Position numbers and translations under genes: made by a program. This document shows, in pieces, positions 9,111 through 19,417 of a stretch of 64,000 bases of DNA. The stretch is from the NCBI RefSeq assembly GCF_003434305.1, contig NZ_QKKX01000030.1, forward strand, positions 62,001 to 126,000, read 5' to 3'. Positions within the stretch are counted from its first letter, which is position 1; the number at the start of each line of letters is the position of its first letter. The notes below the pieces were generated by a model, which was not told where the DNA came from, did no database searches, and saw only the letters and a list, made by a program, of their open reading frames with translations. Source of the stretch: Micromonospora sp. MW-13. Its GTDB lineage: Bacteria > Actinomycetota > Actinomycetes > Mycobacteriales > Micromonosporaceae.

Positions 9111-10247
9111 TCAGCCCATCGCGGCCAGGAAGTCGCTGTAGAACAGGCCCAGCGCGATGGCCACCCCGATCCCGGCGATGATCCAGAACCGGACCACGAT
9201 GTTGACCTCGCTCCAGCCGGCGAGCTCGAAGTGGTGCTGCAACGGCGACATCCGGAACACCCGCTTGCCGGTGGTGCGGAACGAGATGATCTGGATGACC
9301 ACCGACATGGTGATGATCACGAACAGCCCGCCGATGATCGGCAGCAGCAGGATGGTCCGGGTCGACATCGCCATGCCGGCGATCAGGCCGCCCAGGCCCA
9401 GCGCCCCGGTGTCGCCCATGAAGATCCGGGCCGGCGAGGTGTTCCACCACAGGAAGCCGACGCAGGCCCCGGCCGCCGCCCCGGCGATCAGCGCGATCTC
9501 CAGCGGATCCCGGACGGTGTAGCAGTAGTTGTTCGGGTTCGCCGTGTACGCCGGGTCGGCGCACCAGTGCCGGTACTGCCAGAACGCGATCAGCGCGTAC
9601 GCCGCGAGGACCATCACCGAGGCGCCGGTGGCCAGGCCGTCGAGGCCGTCGGTGAGGTTCACGCCGTTGGTCGCCGCCATCACCACGAAGATGAAGATGA
9701 CCACCGCGCCGATCTTGCTGATGTCCAGGGCGGGGATGTCCCGGATGAAGCTCAGCGTGCTGGCACCCACCGTCTCGGTGTTGGTGGCCGCGCCGCTGGC
9801 GTCGGTCATGCTGCTCGGGAAGTACAGCGCGACGATGCCGAAGATCGCACCGACCAGGATCTGCCCGGCCAGCTTGCCCCGCTTGTTGAGCCCGCCGCTG
9901 TGTCGCTTGCGGACCTTGAGGAAGTCGTCGATGAAGCCGACCGCGCCGGAGAACACCATCAGGCCCAGCAGGACCAGCGCCGTGATCGTCGGCTCGACCT
10001 GGGCGATCTGCGCGTCCGGCAGGGTGGTCAGGGCCAGGTGCCCCGCGACGTACGCGATGACGGTGGCCAGGATGAAGACCACGCCGCCCATCGTCGGCGT
10101 GCCCTTCTTGCCCTCGTTGCTGGCGAGCCCGAGGTTCGATCGGATCGGCTGGCCGGCCTTCAGCCGGGCGAACACCTTGATCGCGATCGGGGTGCAGAAC
10201 AGCGAGACGAGGAACGCCACCCCGATGGCGATGATCACCGCCCTCAT
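9111..10247 (-). CDS. mraY: Phospho-MurNAc-pentapeptide transferase (lipid I synthase)
   Basis: This 378-aa integral membrane enzyme moves phospho-MurNAc-pentapeptide to undecaprenyl phosphate. It has about ten hydrophobic helices and the family signatures [30 protein letters not shown], the acidic [32 protein letters not shown], and [13 protein letters not shown]. All catalytic aspartates and the HHHxE-like loop are present. The ATG overlaps the murF stop (ATGA at 10244-10247). Confidence 0.98.
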   Translation of the reverse strand: MRAVIIAIGVAFLVSLFCTPIAIKVFARLKAGQPIRSNLGLASNEGKKGTPTMGGVVFILATVIAYVAGHLALTTLPDAQIAQVEPTITALVLLGLMVFSGAVGFIDDFLKVRKRHSGGLNKRGKLAGQILVGAIFGIVALYFPSSMTDASGAATNTETVGASTLSFIRDIPALDISKIGAVVIFIFVVMAATNGVNLTDGLDGLATGASVMVLAAYALIAFWQYRHWCADPAYTANPNNYCYTVRDPLEIALIAGAAAGACVGFLWWNTSPARIFMGDTGALGLGGLIAGMAMSTRTILLLPIIGGLFVIITMSVVIQIISFRTTGKRVFRMSPLQHHFELAGWSEVNIVVRFWIIAGIGVAIALGLFYSDFLAAMG

Positions 10248-11644
10248 GCGGCGGCCCCCTCGCCCGTGGCGTCGACGCGCAGCGCGTCGGCCACCTCCCA
10301 GGTGCGGTACCGGGAGCCCTTCACCAGGACGACGTCGCCCGGTCGTAGTTCGCCCCGCAGCACCTCGACGGCCGCCGCCTGATCGGTGAGCAGCACCGAC
10401 TCTCCTCCCCAGTCCTCTACCGCTGTCGCGCCCTCATGGATCGGCGCCGCCGGCTCGCCCACCACGAGCAGCCGGTCCACCCCCAGGCCGGCCGCGAGCC
10501 GGCCGACCTCCAGATGCCCGTCCCGTTCGTACGGCCCCAGCTCGGCCATGTAGCCGAGCACCGCGACCGCCCGCCCCCCGCCACGCATGCCGGCCAGCGC
10601 CCGCAGCGCCACCGCCATCGACGCCGGGTTCGCGTTGTACGAGTCGTCGATCACCGTCACGCCGTCGGGGCGCTCGAAGACGTCCATCCGACGGGTGGAG
10701 ACCAGCCCCAGCTCGCCCAGCGCGGTGGCCAGCTCGGCCAACGGCATGCCCAGCTCCCGGGCCACGGCGGCGGCGGCCAGCGAGTTGGAAACCTGGTGCC
10801 GGCCGGTCAGCCCGAGCCGCACCGGCGCGCTCCCCTCCGGGACCACCAGGGTGTACAACGCCCGGCCCCGCCCGTCCAGGGTCACGTCTTCCGCCCGGAC
10901 GTCGGCGTGCGCCGCCTCGCCGTAGCGGACCACCCGGGCCCGGGTGCGCCCGGCCATCGCGTCGACGAGCGGGTCGTCGGCGTTGAGCACCGCCAGCCCG
11001 TCGGCCGGCAGCGACTCGACCAGCTCCCCCTTGGCCAGCGCGATGTTCTCCACCGAGCCGAACTCGCCGAGGTGCGCCACGCCGACGTTGAGCACCACGG
11101 AGATCCGGGGCGGCACCACCTCGCACAGGTAGCGCACGTGCCCCACCCCCCGGGCGCCCTTCTCCAGCACCAGGAACCGGGTGTCCGGGCCGGCCTGCAA
11201 CGCCGTCCACGGGTGTCCCAGTTCGTTGTTGAACGACCCGGGCGGCGCCACCGTGGGGCCGAGCCGGACGGTGAGCTGGGCGATCAGGTCCTTGGTGGTG
11301 GTCTTGCCGGACGAACCGGTCAGCCCGATGACGGTCAGGTCGGGCAGCCGGTCCACCACGGCCCGGGCGAGCCGGCCCATCGCGTCGAGGGCGTCGGCGA
11401 CCAGCACCATCGGCACCCCGGGCACCTCCCGGGTGCCGAGCACGGCGACCGCGCCGGCCGCGACGGCCGCGACGGCGTAGTCGTGCCCGTCCACCTGCTC
11501 CCCGGGGAACGCCACGAACAGCGCGCCCGGCCCGGCCTTGCGCGAGTCGAACTCGACCGGCCCGGTGACCCGGGCGGCCGGGTCGGCGGCGAGCAGCCGG
11601 CCGCCGACCGCCCCGGCCACCTCGGCCAGCGTCAGCGGGATCAC
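10244..11644 (-). CDS. murF: UDP-MurNAc-tripeptide--D-Ala-D-Ala ligase
   Basis: This 466-aa Mur ligase completes the UDP-MurNAc-pentapeptide. The P-loop [12 protein letters not shown] is followed by the central [12 protein letters not shown] and the C-terminal [11 protein letters not shown] motifs, all typical of MurF. The GTG start at 11644 overlaps the murE stop (GTGA), which fixes it. The 3' end overlaps mraY by 4 nt. Confidence 0.97.
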   Translation of the reverse strand: MIPLTLAEVAGAVGGRLLAADPAARVTGPVEFDSRKAGPGALFVAFPGEQVDGHDYAVAAVAAGAVAVLGTREVPGVPMVLVADALDAMGRLARAVVDRLPDLTVIGLTGSSGKTTTKDLIAQLTVRLGPTVAPPGSFNNELGHPWTALQAGPDTRFLVLEKGARGVGHVRYLCEVVPPRISVVLNVGVAHLGEFGSVENIALAKGELVESLPADGLAVLNADDPLVDAMAGRTRARVVRYGEAAHADVRAEDVTLDGRGRALYTLVVPEGSAPVRLGLTGRHQVSNSLAAAAVARELGMPLAELATALGELGLVSTRRMDVFERPDGVTVIDDSYNANPASMAVALRALAGMRGGGRAVAVLGYMAELGPYERDGHLEVGRLAAGLGVDRLLVVGEPAAPIHEGATAVEDWGGESVLLTDQAAAVEVLRGELRPGDVVLVKGSRYRTWEVADALRVDATGEGAAA

Positions 11645-13164
11645 CGCTGCCCCGCCAGGTCCCCGAAGCGGGCGCGCAGCGCGTCCGCCAGCTCGGTCCG
11701 GTCGTCGAACGGCAGCACCTCGCCGGCCACCTCCTGCCCGCGCTCGTGCCCCTTGCCGAGCACGGCCACCACGTCGCCCGGGGCGGCCAGTCGGACCGCC
11801 TCGTCGATCGCCGCCCGCCGGCCGGCCACCTCGACGATGCGCGCCGGCGCGCCGGCCCCGTACGCCCCGGCCAGCACCTGCGCCCGGATCGCGCCCGGGT
11901 CCTCGGTGCGCGGGTTGTCGTCGGTCACCACCACCACGTCGGCCCCCTGCGCGGCGGCGGCGCCCATCACCGGCCGCTTGCCCCGGTCCCGGTCGCCGCC
12001 GGCGCCGATGACGCAGATGAGCCGCCCGGCGCTCAGCTCGCGCAGCGCGGCCAGGGCCGCCACGATCGCGTCCGGCTTGTGCCCGTAGTCGACCACCCCG
12101 CGCACCGGGCCGACCGTGGAGACCAGCTCCAGCCGGCCGGGGACCCCGCCGCAGGCGGCCACCCCGGCGGCGGCGGTCGCCGCGTCCACCCCGGCGGCGA
12201 CCAGCACGGCGATGGCCAGCAGGGCGTTGGCCACGTTGTGCCGACCGGGCAGCGCCACCCCGGCCGGCACGGTCAGCCCGCCGGGGCCGTGGGCGACGAA
12301 CCGCTGGGCGTAGCCCTCGCCGTCGACGTCGCTGGCGTACCAGCTGGCGGTCGGGTCGCCGGCGGCCGAGTAGCTGACCGTGGCGGGCCTGAACAGCGGG
12401 CGCAGCGCCGGGTCGTCGTGGTTGAGCACCTCGACCGCGCAGCGCCCGTCGAAGAGCTGCGCCTTGGCCGCGAAGTAGTCCGCCGAGTCGGCGTGGAAGT
12501 CCAGGTGGTCGGAGCCGAAGTTGGTGTACCCGCCGACGGTGAACCGCACCCCGCCGACCCGGCCCATCGCCAGGGCGTGGCTGGAGACCTCCATCACCAG
12601 CGCGGTCACGCCGCGCTCCCGGGCGGCGGCCAGCATGGCGTGCAGGTCGGTGGCCTCCGGGGTGGTCCGAACGCTGTCGACCACCAGGTCGCCCAGCCGG
12701 GTCTCCACCGTGCCGATCAGCCCGGTCACGTGGCCGGCGGCGCGCAGCCCCGACTCGACGAGGTAGGCGGTGGAGGTCTTGCCGGCCGTGCCGGTGATCC
12801 CGATGACGGTCAGCCCGGCGGTCGGGTCGCCGTAGACGGCGGAGGCCAGGCCACCGAGCACCGCGCGGGGGTCGGGCACCACCAGCGCGGGCAGGCCCGC
12901 AGCGGCCACCGCCGGGGCGCCGGCCGGATCGGTCAGGGCGGCCACCGCGCCGGCGGCCACCGCGCCGGCGGCGAACTCCGCGCCGTGCCGGCGGGCGCCG
13001 GGCAGCGCGGCGTACAGGTCGCCGGGGCGGACCTCCTGGCTGGCGTGGGTCACCCCGGTCACCGTGACGTCGGCGGCGCCTGGCGGCGGCTCGACGGCGA
13101 GCCGGTCGGCGAGATCGCCGAGCCGGAGTCCGGTCACGGTACGGGGGCGTGGATTGCCGGGCAC
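11641..13164 (-). CDS. murE: UDP-MurNAc-dipeptide--meso-diaminopimelate ligase
   Basis: This Mur ligase (507 aa from GTG 13164) adds the third residue of the stem peptide. The P-loop is GITGTAGKTSTAYL. The C-terminal DDNPRTEDP carries the DNPR signature for meso-diaminopimelate, so the wall is DAP type. VMEVSSHALAMGRV and NFGSDHLDFH are also present. I prefer the start at 13164 because a TAGGGT box ends 8 nt upstream, suggesting a leaderless start. An in-frame GTG at 13203 would add 13 residues. Unlike its neighbours it is separated from ftsI, by 91 bp. Confidence 0.95.
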   Translation of the reverse strand: MPGNPRPRTVTGLRLGDLADRLAVEPPPGAADVTVTGVTHASQEVRPGDLYAALPGARRHGAEFAAGAVAAGAVAALTDPAGAPAVAAAGLPALVVPDPRAVLGGLASAVYGDPTAGLTVIGITGTAGKTSTAYLVESGLRAAGHVTGLIGTVETRLGDLVVDSVRTTPEATDLHAMLAAARERGVTALVMEVSSHALAMGRVGGVRFTVGGYTNFGSDHLDFHADSADYFAAKAQLFDGRCAVEVLNHDDPALRPLFRPATVSYSAAGDPTASWYASDVDGEGYAQRFVAHGPGGLTVPAGVALPGRHNVANALLAIAVLVAAGVDAATAAAGVAACGGVPGRLELVSTVGPVRGVVDYGHKPDAIVAALAALRELSAGRLICVIGAGGDRDRGKRPVMGAAAAQGADVVVVTDDNPRTEDPGAIRAQVLAGAYGAGAPARIVEVAGRRAAIDEAVRLAAPGDVVAVLGKGHERGQEVAGEVLPFDDRTELADALRARFGDLAGQR

Positions 13165-13172
13165 GGCGTCAG

Positions 13173-13178
13173 ACCCTA
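13173..13178 (-). promoter_or_regulatory. Candidate -10 box for leaderless murE
   Basis: TAGGGT on the minus strand lies 8 nt before GTG 13164. It falls in the only clear gap between ftsI and murE, where an internal promoter would divide the division genes from the mur genes. No strong -35 is visible. Confidence 0.45.
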
Positions 13179-13255
13179 CCCGGTCGTCCGGTCCCGACCG
13201 CACAGCCGCCCCGGTGGTTCGTCCCCACTCACCGATGATGTCCCCCCGCGCCTGG

Positions 13256-15475
13256 TCAGCGCGGAAAGACCTCGAACTTGGGCGGCTTGGCCGCCGACGG
13301 GGGAACCCGGTACCGGCTGAGCGTGAAGCCCATGATCTCGCGGAAGGCCGGCGCGGCGACCGCCCCGCCGCCGCCCCCGGGGCTCCACACGAAGACCGCC
13401 ACCACGAACCGCGGGTTGTCCGCCGGGGCCATCCCGATGAACGAGCCGACCTCCCCGGGCTGCTGCTTGCCGTCGACGTAGCGGATGCCCGTGCCGGTCT
13501 TGCCGGCCACCTGGTAGCCGGGCACCGCCGCGGCGAGCCCGGTGGCCCCGTCGACCGTGGTGACCGCCTGGAGCATGGTCCGCAGCGCCGCCGCGTTCTG
13601 CGGGCTGAGCACCGAGCGGGTGACCGGCGCCTTGCCCGGGGTACGGCTGCCGTCCTTCCCGCTGATCACCTCTTTGATCAGGTGCGGCTGCACGTAGGTG
13701 CCGTTGTTGGCGATCGCGCCGTACGCCGCGGCCATCTGCAGCGGGGTGGCGTCGACGCTGTGCCCGATCGGCACCGACCCGTACGACGACTCGCTCCACT
13801 GCTCGGCGGGGAGCAGCCGGCCGCTGGCCTCGCCCGGCATGCCCTCGCCGGTGGGCTGGCCGAGCCCGAAGCGCTTCTGGTAGTCGATCAGCCGGTCCGG
13901 GCCGAGCTTGCCGGCGATCTCGATGGTGCCGACGTTCGACGAGTACGCCAGCATCCCGGCGAGGCTCATCTTCTGCCCGTTCGCCGGGTGGGTGTCGCGG
14001 AAGGTGGTGTCGCCCCTGCGGATGGTGTTGGCGATCGGCAGCGCGGTGTCCGGTGTGACGACGCCCTCCTGGAGCGCCGCGCCGAAGGTGATCGCCTTGT
14101 GGATCGAGCCGGGGTCGACCACGAAGCTGGTGGCGGCGTCCTCCCGGTCGGTGGGCTCGCTCTCGTCGGGCTTCGCGGCGTTGTAGGTGGGGTGGCTGGC
14201 CTGGGCCAGCACCTCCCCGGTGTGCGGATCGAGCACGATTGCGACGCCGACGCTGCCCTGGGCCTTGACCATCTGGCCCCGGAGCACCTGCTGCGACTTG
14301 AACTGGAGGTCCCGGATGATGGTCAGCTCCAGGGAGTTGCCCGGCTTCGGCGGGGTGGTTCTGCTGTAACCGCCCGGAATGGGGGCGCCCAGGTCGCCCT
14401 GCCCGACCTCGTACACCCGGCGGCCGATCTCGCCGCGCAGCAGGTCGTCGTAGCGGGCCTCCAACCCCTCCAGGCCGACCATGTCCTGGCTGGTGAAGCC
14501 GAGCAGGTTGGCGGCCAGGTCGGCGCCGGGCACCTCGCGCCGCTCGTCACGGTGCACGCCGATGCCGGCCAGGTCCAGCGCCATGATCTTCTTGGCGGTG
14601 GGGATGGACACCCCGCGCGCCAGGTACTCGAACTGGGAGGCGCGGCCGTTCTCCCGGGTACGCGGCTTCATCCGCGCGGCCAGCTCGGAGGCGGGCAGGC
14701 CGAGCAGGGGCGACAGCGCCCGGGCGGTCGCCGTGCGGTTCTTGACCCGGGTGGGGTCGGCGAAGACGTACCGGGCCTCGACGCTCTGCGCCAGCGGGGC
14801 CCCGGTGCTGTCGTAGATCGCGCCCCGGGGGGCGGGCAGGTCGACCCCGGTCAGCCGGCCTGCCACCCCGCCGCCGGCGTACGCCGGGGTGTCGACGGTC
14901 TGGAGGACGACCAGCCGGATGCCGATGGCGGCGAACAGCGCGAGGACGAGCAGGGTGCCCAGGCGCAGCCGGCGCCGGGGGTCGGCCAGCCGGGGCGGCT
15001 TGCGCGGCTTGCGCGGCGCGCGCCGGGCGGCGGGCCGGTCCGGGCGGCGCGGGCCGGGCCGGCGGCGCGGCGCGGGTGGGGCGTCGAAGTCGTCGTCGGG
15101 CAGCGCCCGGGACGGTCGGGCCTGGACGGTCCGGACCACCCCGGAGCGCCCGGTCGGGGCGCTCTCCCGCCGGCCCGCGCGGGTCGCGCCGGCCCGGCCG
15201 CCGTCGAGCACCTGCAACGCCGGCCGGAACGGGTCGCCGCCGGCCCGGGTGCCCCGGGGGGTACGCCGCTGCTCGGCGCCCCCGGCGCTCGGCCGGCCGA
15301 GCGCGCCGCGCTCCTCGCGGATGGTCCGCCCCCGGGGGGTGTACGCCCGCGCGTCGGAGATGCCCCCCACGCCGGGCTCGCCGGAGCGCGGCTCGCCCCG
15401 CCCGCCCGTCGAGCGCGACGAACCGCGCCGGGAGCCCGTGGGGTCCCGGCGCGGTTCGTCCGATCTCGGCGGCAC
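13256..15475 (-). CDS. ftsI: Septal transpeptidase FtsI (class B PBP)
   Basis: This 739-aa class B penicillin-binding protein crosslinks septal peptidoglycan. It has an unusually long basic, Arg/Pro/Gly-rich cytoplasmic N-terminus (about 170 residues), one membrane helix at about 172-195, and a PBP dimerisation domain. The transpeptidase domain has SIHK (about 456-459), SSN (about 511-513) and KTG (about 658). All three active-site motifs are intact. The start is chosen by position: the ORF begins 3 bp after the ftsL-like stop. Confidence 0.95.
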   Translation of the reverse strand: MPPRSDEPRRDPTGSRRGSSRSTGGRGEPRSGEPGVGGISDARAYTPRGRTIREERGALGRPSAGGAEQRRTPRGTRAGGDPFRPALQVLDGGRAGATRAGRRESAPTGRSGVVRTVQARPSRALPDDDFDAPPAPRRRPGPRRPDRPAARRAPRKPRKPPRLADPRRRLRLGTLLVLALFAAIGIRLVVLQTVDTPAYAGGGVAGRLTGVDLPAPRGAIYDSTGAPLAQSVEARYVFADPTRVKNRTATARALSPLLGLPASELAARMKPRTRENGRASQFEYLARGVSIPTAKKIMALDLAGIGVHRDERREVPGADLAANLLGFTSQDMVGLEGLEARYDDLLRGEIGRRVYEVGQGDLGAPIPGGYSRTTPPKPGNSLELTIIRDLQFKSQQVLRGQMVKAQGSVGVAIVLDPHTGEVLAQASHPTYNAAKPDESEPTDREDAATSFVVDPGSIHKAITFGAALQEGVVTPDTALPIANTIRRGDTTFRDTHPANGQKMSLAGMLAYSSNVGTIEIAGKLGPDRLIDYQKRFGLGQPTGEGMPGEASGRLLPAEQWSESSYGSVPIGHSVDATPLQMAAAYGAIANNGTYVQPHLIKEVISGKDGSRTPGKAPVTRSVLSPQNAAALRTMLQAVTTVDGATGLAAAVPGYQVAGKTGTGIRYVDGKQQPGEVGSFIGMAPADNPRFVVAVFVWSPGGGGGAVAAPAFREIMGFTLSRYRVPPSAAKPPKFEVFPR

Positions 15476-15478
15476 CGG

Positions 15479-16084
15479 CTATCCTCCCGCGCCCTGCTGG
15501 CTGGTCACCGAGGGCTGGCCGTTGGCGGGCTGCGGCACGCCGATGATCCGGCCGTCCGGCAGCCGGATGTACGCCGGCTCCTCGGCCTCGACCATGCCCA
15601 GCCGCTTGGCGGCGGCGGTGAGGTTGCCGGGGGCCTTCGCGTCGGCGATCTCCTTCTTCAACTGCTGCTCGTCCACGTCGAGCTTCGCCTGCTGCTGCTG
15701 GAGCCGCTCGATCCGGAACGAGTTCTCGTTGATTTTGGTGTTGACCAGCAGGATGCCGAGCACCCCGCCGACGACCAGCACCAGGATCAGTGCGACGAAC
15801 GGCGCCCGCGGCACCGACACCGGCGGCGGCGGGGCGACCCGCAGCCGCGGCGACGGGGTCGCTGCCGGGCTGGTCCGCTCGGCCGGGCGCAGCGCGGCGC
15901 TGCCGCTGGTGGGGAACTCGCGCGCCCCCCGGGCGCGAGTCTCCCGCTGCCGGTCGAGCCGGCCGGCTCCCGCCGCCGGAACCCCGGTCCGCGTGGTCCG
16001 CTGCGCCGCGGTCCGGCCCCCCGACCGCGGTGCGCGCTGCCCGACGCCGGTGTCCCGGCCGTCGCGCTTGTCAACGTTCATCAT
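15479..16084 (-). CDS. FtsL-like bitopic divisome protein
   Basis: This 201-aa protein has about 98 basic disordered residues, one transmembrane helix ([19 protein letters not shown]) and a short coiled coil (residues about 120-145, Gln/Lys/Asp-rich). A tail reads [20 protein letters not shown]. This is the FtsL/DivIC layout and the gene sits between rsmH and ftsI as ftsL does. FtsL joins the FtsQ-FtsB complex and activates FtsWI. The first ATG overlaps the rsmH stop (ATGA at 16081-16084). Sequence similarity in this family is weak, so the call leans on architecture and position. Confidence 0.88.
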   Translation of the reverse strand: MMNVDKRDGRDTGVGQRAPRSGGRTAAQRTTRTGVPAAGAGRLDRQRETRARGAREFPTSGSAALRPAERTSPAATPSPRLRVAPPPPVSVPRAPFVALILVLVVGGVLGILLVNTKINENSFRIERLQQQQAKLDVDEQQLKKEIADAKAPGNLTAAAKRLGMVEAEEPAYIRLPDGRIIGVPQPANGQPSVTSQQGAGG

Positions 16085-17178
16085 CCCTCCCCCTCTTCGT
16101 CCGTCCCTGCGTCGTCGTCTCGCACCGGCCGGGGATCCGCCGATCCCGCCGACCCCGGTTGGTGCATCGCCCGGACCCGCCGGCGGGACCGTTCGCGGTC
16201 GGCCCGCCCCTGCTGCTCCGCCTCCGGGTCGATCCGTTCCGCGGCCCGCAGGCGCACCGAGGCGGCGCGCGGGTTCGCGGTGACCTCCGCCTCCCCGGGC
16301 AGCTCCGCGCCCCGGCTGAGCAGCCGGAACGTCGGACCGAACCCGGGAAGTTCGACCGGGAGGTCGACCGGGCCCTTGCTGCGGACCCGGTCGGTGAGGG
16401 CCGCCTTGGTGAGCCTGTCCTCCAGCGAGTGGTAGGACAGGACCACCATGCGACCACCCACGGCGAGCTTGTCGAGAGCGGCCGGCAGCGCCGTCTCCAG
16501 CGCTGCCAGCTCCCTGTTTACCTCGATCCGTAAAGCCTGAAACGTTCTCTTGGCCGGGTGTCCCCCGGTTCGTCGGGCGGGTGCCGGGATGCTCTCCCTG
16601 ACCAGCTCGGCCAACCGCGCCGACGAGGTGATCCGGGCCCGCTCGCGCTCCCGGATGATCGCCGAGGCGATCCGCCCGGCGAACTTCTCCTCGCCGTACA
16701 CCCGCAGCACCCGGGCCAGGTCCGGGTGCGGGTAGCTGTTGACCACCTCCTCGGCGGTCACCCCACGGGTCTGGTCCATCCGCATGTCCAGCGGGGCGTC
16801 CTGCGCGTAGGCGAACCCGCGGTCGGGCGCGTCCAGCTGGAGCGAGGAGACGCCCAGGTCGAACAGGACGCCGTCGATCGCCGGGTAGCCCAGCCGGCCC
16901 AGCACCTCGGGCAGCTCGTCGTAGACGGCGTGTTCGAGGTGGACCCGGTCGGCGAACCGGGCCAGCCGGACCCGCGCGTGCGCGAGGGCCTCGGTGTCCC
17001 GGTCCAGCCCGATCAGCACCGTGCGCGGATGCCGTTGCAGCACCGCCTCGGCGTGACCGGCCAGGCCCAGCGTGGCGTCGACGTGGATCGTGCGGTCGCC
17101 CCTGTCCAGCGCGGGGGCCAGCAACTCGAGACACCGCTCGAGCAGCACGGGCACGTGCGTGCCGCGAAGCTCCCCCAT
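16081..17178 (-). CDS. rsmH: 16S rRNA (cytosine-1402-N4)-methyltransferase
   Basis: This 365-aa SAM-dependent methyltransferase was formerly named MraW. The N-terminal [15 protein letters not shown], the SAM-binding [14 protein letters not shown], the [14 protein letters not shown] and [16 protein letters not shown] motifs, and the C-terminal [11 protein letters not shown] are all typical. It modifies C1402 in the ribosomal P site. The ATG at 17178 has a GGGGG ribosome-binding site and gives the standard N-terminus. It lies 204 bp after mraZ. Confidence 0.97.
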   Translation of the reverse strand: MGELRGTHVPVLLERCLELLAPALDRGDRTIHVDATLGLAGHAEAVLQRHPRTVLIGLDRDTEALAHARVRLARFADRVHLEHAVYDELPEVLGRLGYPAIDGVLFDLGVSSLQLDAPDRGFAYAQDAPLDMRMDQTRGVTAEEVVNSYPHPDLARVLRVYGEEKFAGRIASAIIRERERARITSSARLAELVRESIPAPARRTGGHPAKRTFQALRIEVNRELAALETALPAALDKLAVGGRMVVLSYHSLEDRLTKAALTDRVRSKGPVDLPVELPGFGPTFRLLSRGAELPGEAEVTANPRAASVRLRAAERIDPEAEQQGRADRERSRRRVRAMHQPGSAGSADPRPVRDDDAGTDEEGEG

Positions 17179-17382
17179 GTCGACCCCCACTGGTTGAATC
17201 GTCCGTTTCTCTCCGCGCCTGCCGTCGTCACGACGCCTCCGTCGTACCGCCAGATCCCCATCCGCTCCCGCCCGCCGGAGGCCGCGGCCCTCCGATGAGA
17301 TCGTGCGCCTGGCACCGGGGAAGGGGCGCCAGGAACTCGAAAGCGGCTGGAGATCTCGCAGTACGTCGGGCGTCGTCACGCC

Positions 17383-17814
17383 CTACAGACCGCCGGGCAG
17401 CACCCCCTCCTCGATGTCGGCGAAGTCGTCTTCGCTCTCGGCGAGGTAGGTCTCCCAGGCTGCCCTGTCCCAGACCTCCACCCGCGTGCTCGCCCCGATC
17501 ACCACCAGGTCCCGGTCGAGCGCCGCGTAGGCCCGCAGATGGGCCGGGATGGTGACCCGGCCCTGCTTGTCCGGGACCTCGTCGTGCGCGCTGGCGAAGA
17601 AGACCCGGCTGTACGCCCGGGCCGCCTTGTGCGTCATGGGTTGCGCGCGCAACTGGTCGGCGATGCGCTGGAACTCGGGCATCGGGAAGACGTAGAGACA
17701 GCGGTCCTGCCCTTTGGTGATCACGACACCCCCCGCCAGCTCATCCCGGAACTTCGCCGGAAGGATCAACCGGCCCTTGTCGTCCAGGCGTGGGGTGTGA
17801 GTGCCGAGAAACAT
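17383..17814 (-). CDS. mraZ: Transcriptional regulator MraZ
   Basis: This 143-aa protein has two AbrB-like repeats. The first carries [20 protein letters not shown] and KFRDEL; the second carries [16 protein letters not shown]. MraZ binds short direct repeats upstream of its own gene and controls the dcw cluster. It is the first gene of the cluster. A GAGGGG ribosome-binding site precedes the ATG. Matching direct repeats are visible about 90-110 bp upstream. Confidence 0.97.
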   Translation of the reverse strand: MFLGTHTPRLDDKGRLILPAKFRDELAGGVVITKGQDRCLYVFPMPEFQRIADQLRAQPMTHKAARAYSRVFFASAHDEVPDKQGRVTIPAHLRAYAALDRDLVVIGASTRVEVWDRAAWETYLAESEDDFADIEEGVLPGGL

Positions 17815-17900
17815 CGGCCCAACCCCCTCGCCCTTCAGCGGCGTTCGCGGCGCCGCCTCCCCCCGGGCCGGTGGGGCCCTCCCGGCCTCACCATTGGGCC

Positions 17901-17930
17901 CCACTCTACTCCACTTCCCTCCACCTGCAA
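17901..17930 (-). promoter_or_regulatory. dcw promoter with MraZ operator boxes
   Basis: On the minus strand three GTGG-type boxes (GTGGAGGGAA, GTGGAGTAGA, GTGGGGCCCA) follow one another at exact 10-bp spacing; their CCAC complements begin at 17921, 17911 and 17901. The same DNA contains TTGCAG (17930-17925), a 16-nt spacer and TAGAGT (17908-17903). The boxes therefore overlap the promoter. Tandem boxes one helical turn apart are the known MraZ operator design, so autorepression is expected. Confidence 0.8.
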
Positions 17931-17986
17931 CCAGAATCGCCCGCGCGGCGCGGCGTTTCCGAACGCAAAACAGCACGTCAGAGGGG

Positions 17987-18000
17987 GTGGAGCGGAGTGG
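17987..18000 (+). promoter_or_regulatory. Two further GTGG boxes in opposite orientation
   Basis: On the plus strand GTGGAGCGGA is followed at 10-bp spacing by GTGGAGGGCC, giving two more MraZ-like boxes, 57 bp upstream of the dcw -35 and pointing toward murT. They lie about 140 bp before the proposed murT -10, so a direct effect on murT is possible but not shown. Confidence 0.45.
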
Positions 18001-18141
18001 AGGGCCGGAGCGCCCCCGACGGGGCGTCCACTACCCGACATAGATCGACTCCGTCCGGTCGAACACGCGCTGGCCGTCCGCCGGGCGTCCCCGGCCGAAC
18101 GGTTCGCCGTCGGCGGCGATCTGGCGGGGGCGGCGGTCCGG

Positions 18142-18147
18142 TAACCT
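18142..18147 (+). promoter_or_regulatory. Candidate -10 box for leaderless murT
   Basis: TAACCT lies 7 nt before the GTG start of murT, so transcription would begin at or next to the start codon. The rest of the 340-bp gap between mraZ and murT holds the MraZ boxes and no gene. Confidence 0.5.
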
Positions 18148-18154
18148 CGCTCGC

Positions 18155-19417
18155 GTGACGGACGCGAAGATGCCCCTGCGGGCGAAGGTGGCCAGCTCGG
18201 TGTCGCGGACCGCCGCGGCGCTGTCGAGAGCCGCGGGTCGTGGTGACGGTTCGGTGATCGGCGGGTGGATCGGCCTGAAGATCGATCCGGACCTGCTCGC
18301 CCACCTGTCTGCCGGACGCGCCATCGCGCTCGTCTCCGGCACCAACGGCAAGACGACCACCACCCGGCTGGCCGCCGCGGCGGTCGGCGTCCTGGGCCGG
18401 GTGGCCACCAACTCCTTCGGCGCCAACATGCCCACCGGCCACACCTCGGCGCTGGCCAAGGCCGGCAGCACCCCGTACGCGGTCCTGGAGGTCGACGAGC
18501 ACTACCTGGCCCAGGTCCTGGAGGCGACCGAGCCGCACGTGGTGGCGCTGCTCAACCTCTCCCGGGACCAGCTCGACCGGGCCAAGGAGGTCGCCATGAT
18601 GGCGCAGCTCTGGCGGGCCGCGCTGGTCAACCACCCGGACGTGCGGGTGGTGGCGAACGCCGACGACCCGATGGTGGTGTGGGCCGCCACCCCGCCCGGC
18701 GACCCGGCCCGCGGCGTCCGGCCGCCCCACGTCACCTGGTTCAGCGCCGGCCAGCGCTGGCACGACGACTCGTGGGTCTGCCCCGAGTGCGGCCACACCA
18801 TCCAGCGCTCCGGCGAGCAGTGGTGGTGCAGCGGCTGCCCGCTGCGCCGCCCCGGCCCGCAGTGGACGGTGGAGGACGACGGCGTGCTCGACCCCACCGG
18901 GGCCTGGCACAAGGTGACCCTCCAGCTCCCCGGCAAAGTCAACCTGGGCAACGCGGCGACCGCCCTGGCCGTCGCCGCCGAGTTCGGCGTACGCCCGGTC
19001 GACGCGGTCTCCCGGCTGGGCTCCGTCACCTCGGTCGCCGGCCGCTACGCCCAGGTCGACCGGGACGGGCGCAACATCCGGCTGCTGCTGGCGAAGAACC
19101 CGGCGAGCTGGCTGGAGGCGTTCGAGATGGCCGACGTGGCCCCGACACTGCTGTCCATCAACGCCCGGGACCCCGACGGGCTGGACACCTCCTGGCTGTT
19201 CGACGTCGACTTCGCCCCGCTGCGCGGCCGGCAGGTGCTGATCACCGGCGACCGGGCGTACGACCTGGCGGTCCGCCTCGACGTCAACGGGGTGCCGTTC
19301 CAGCACGTGCGGGCGTTCGCCGAGGCGGTCCGGGCCGTACCGCCCGGCCGTCTGGAGGTCATCGCCAACTACACCGCCTTCCAGGACATCCGAGCGGAGC
19401 TGGACCGTGTCAACTGA
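18155..19417 (+). CDS. murT: Lipid II isoglutaminyl synthase, MurT subunit
   Basis: This 420-aa Mur-ligase-like protein activates the D-glutamate alpha-carboxyl of lipid II so that GatD can supply ammonia. The P-loop VSGTNGKTTTTRL is at about 60-72. A four-cysteine ribbon (WVCPECGHTI and WWCSGCPLRR, about 208-230) is inserted in the central domain as in known MurT. The C-terminal DUF1727 part follows. gatD overlaps its 3' end by 11 bp. Placement back to back with the dcw cluster fits its wall role. Confidence 0.94.
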   Translation: MTDAKMPLRAKVASSVSRTAAALSRAAGRGDGSVIGGWIGLKIDPDLLAHLSAGRAIALVSGTNGKTTTTRLAAAAVGVLGRVATNSFGANMPTGHTSALAKAGSTPYAVLEVDEHYLAQVLEATEPHVVALLNLSRDQLDRAKEVAMMAQLWRAALVNHPDVRVVANADDPMVVWAATPPGDPARGVRPPHVTWFSAGQRWHDDSWVCPECGHTIQRSGEQWWCSGCPLRRPGPQWTVEDDGVLDPTGAWHKVTLQLPGKVNLGNAATALAVAAEFGVRPVDAVSRLGSVTSVAGRYAQVDRDGRNIRLLLAKNPASWLEAFEMADVAPTLLSINARDPDGLDTSWLFDVDFAPLRGRQVLITGDRAYDLAVRLDVNGVPFQHVRAFAEAVRAVPPGRLEVIANYTAFQDIRAELDRVN

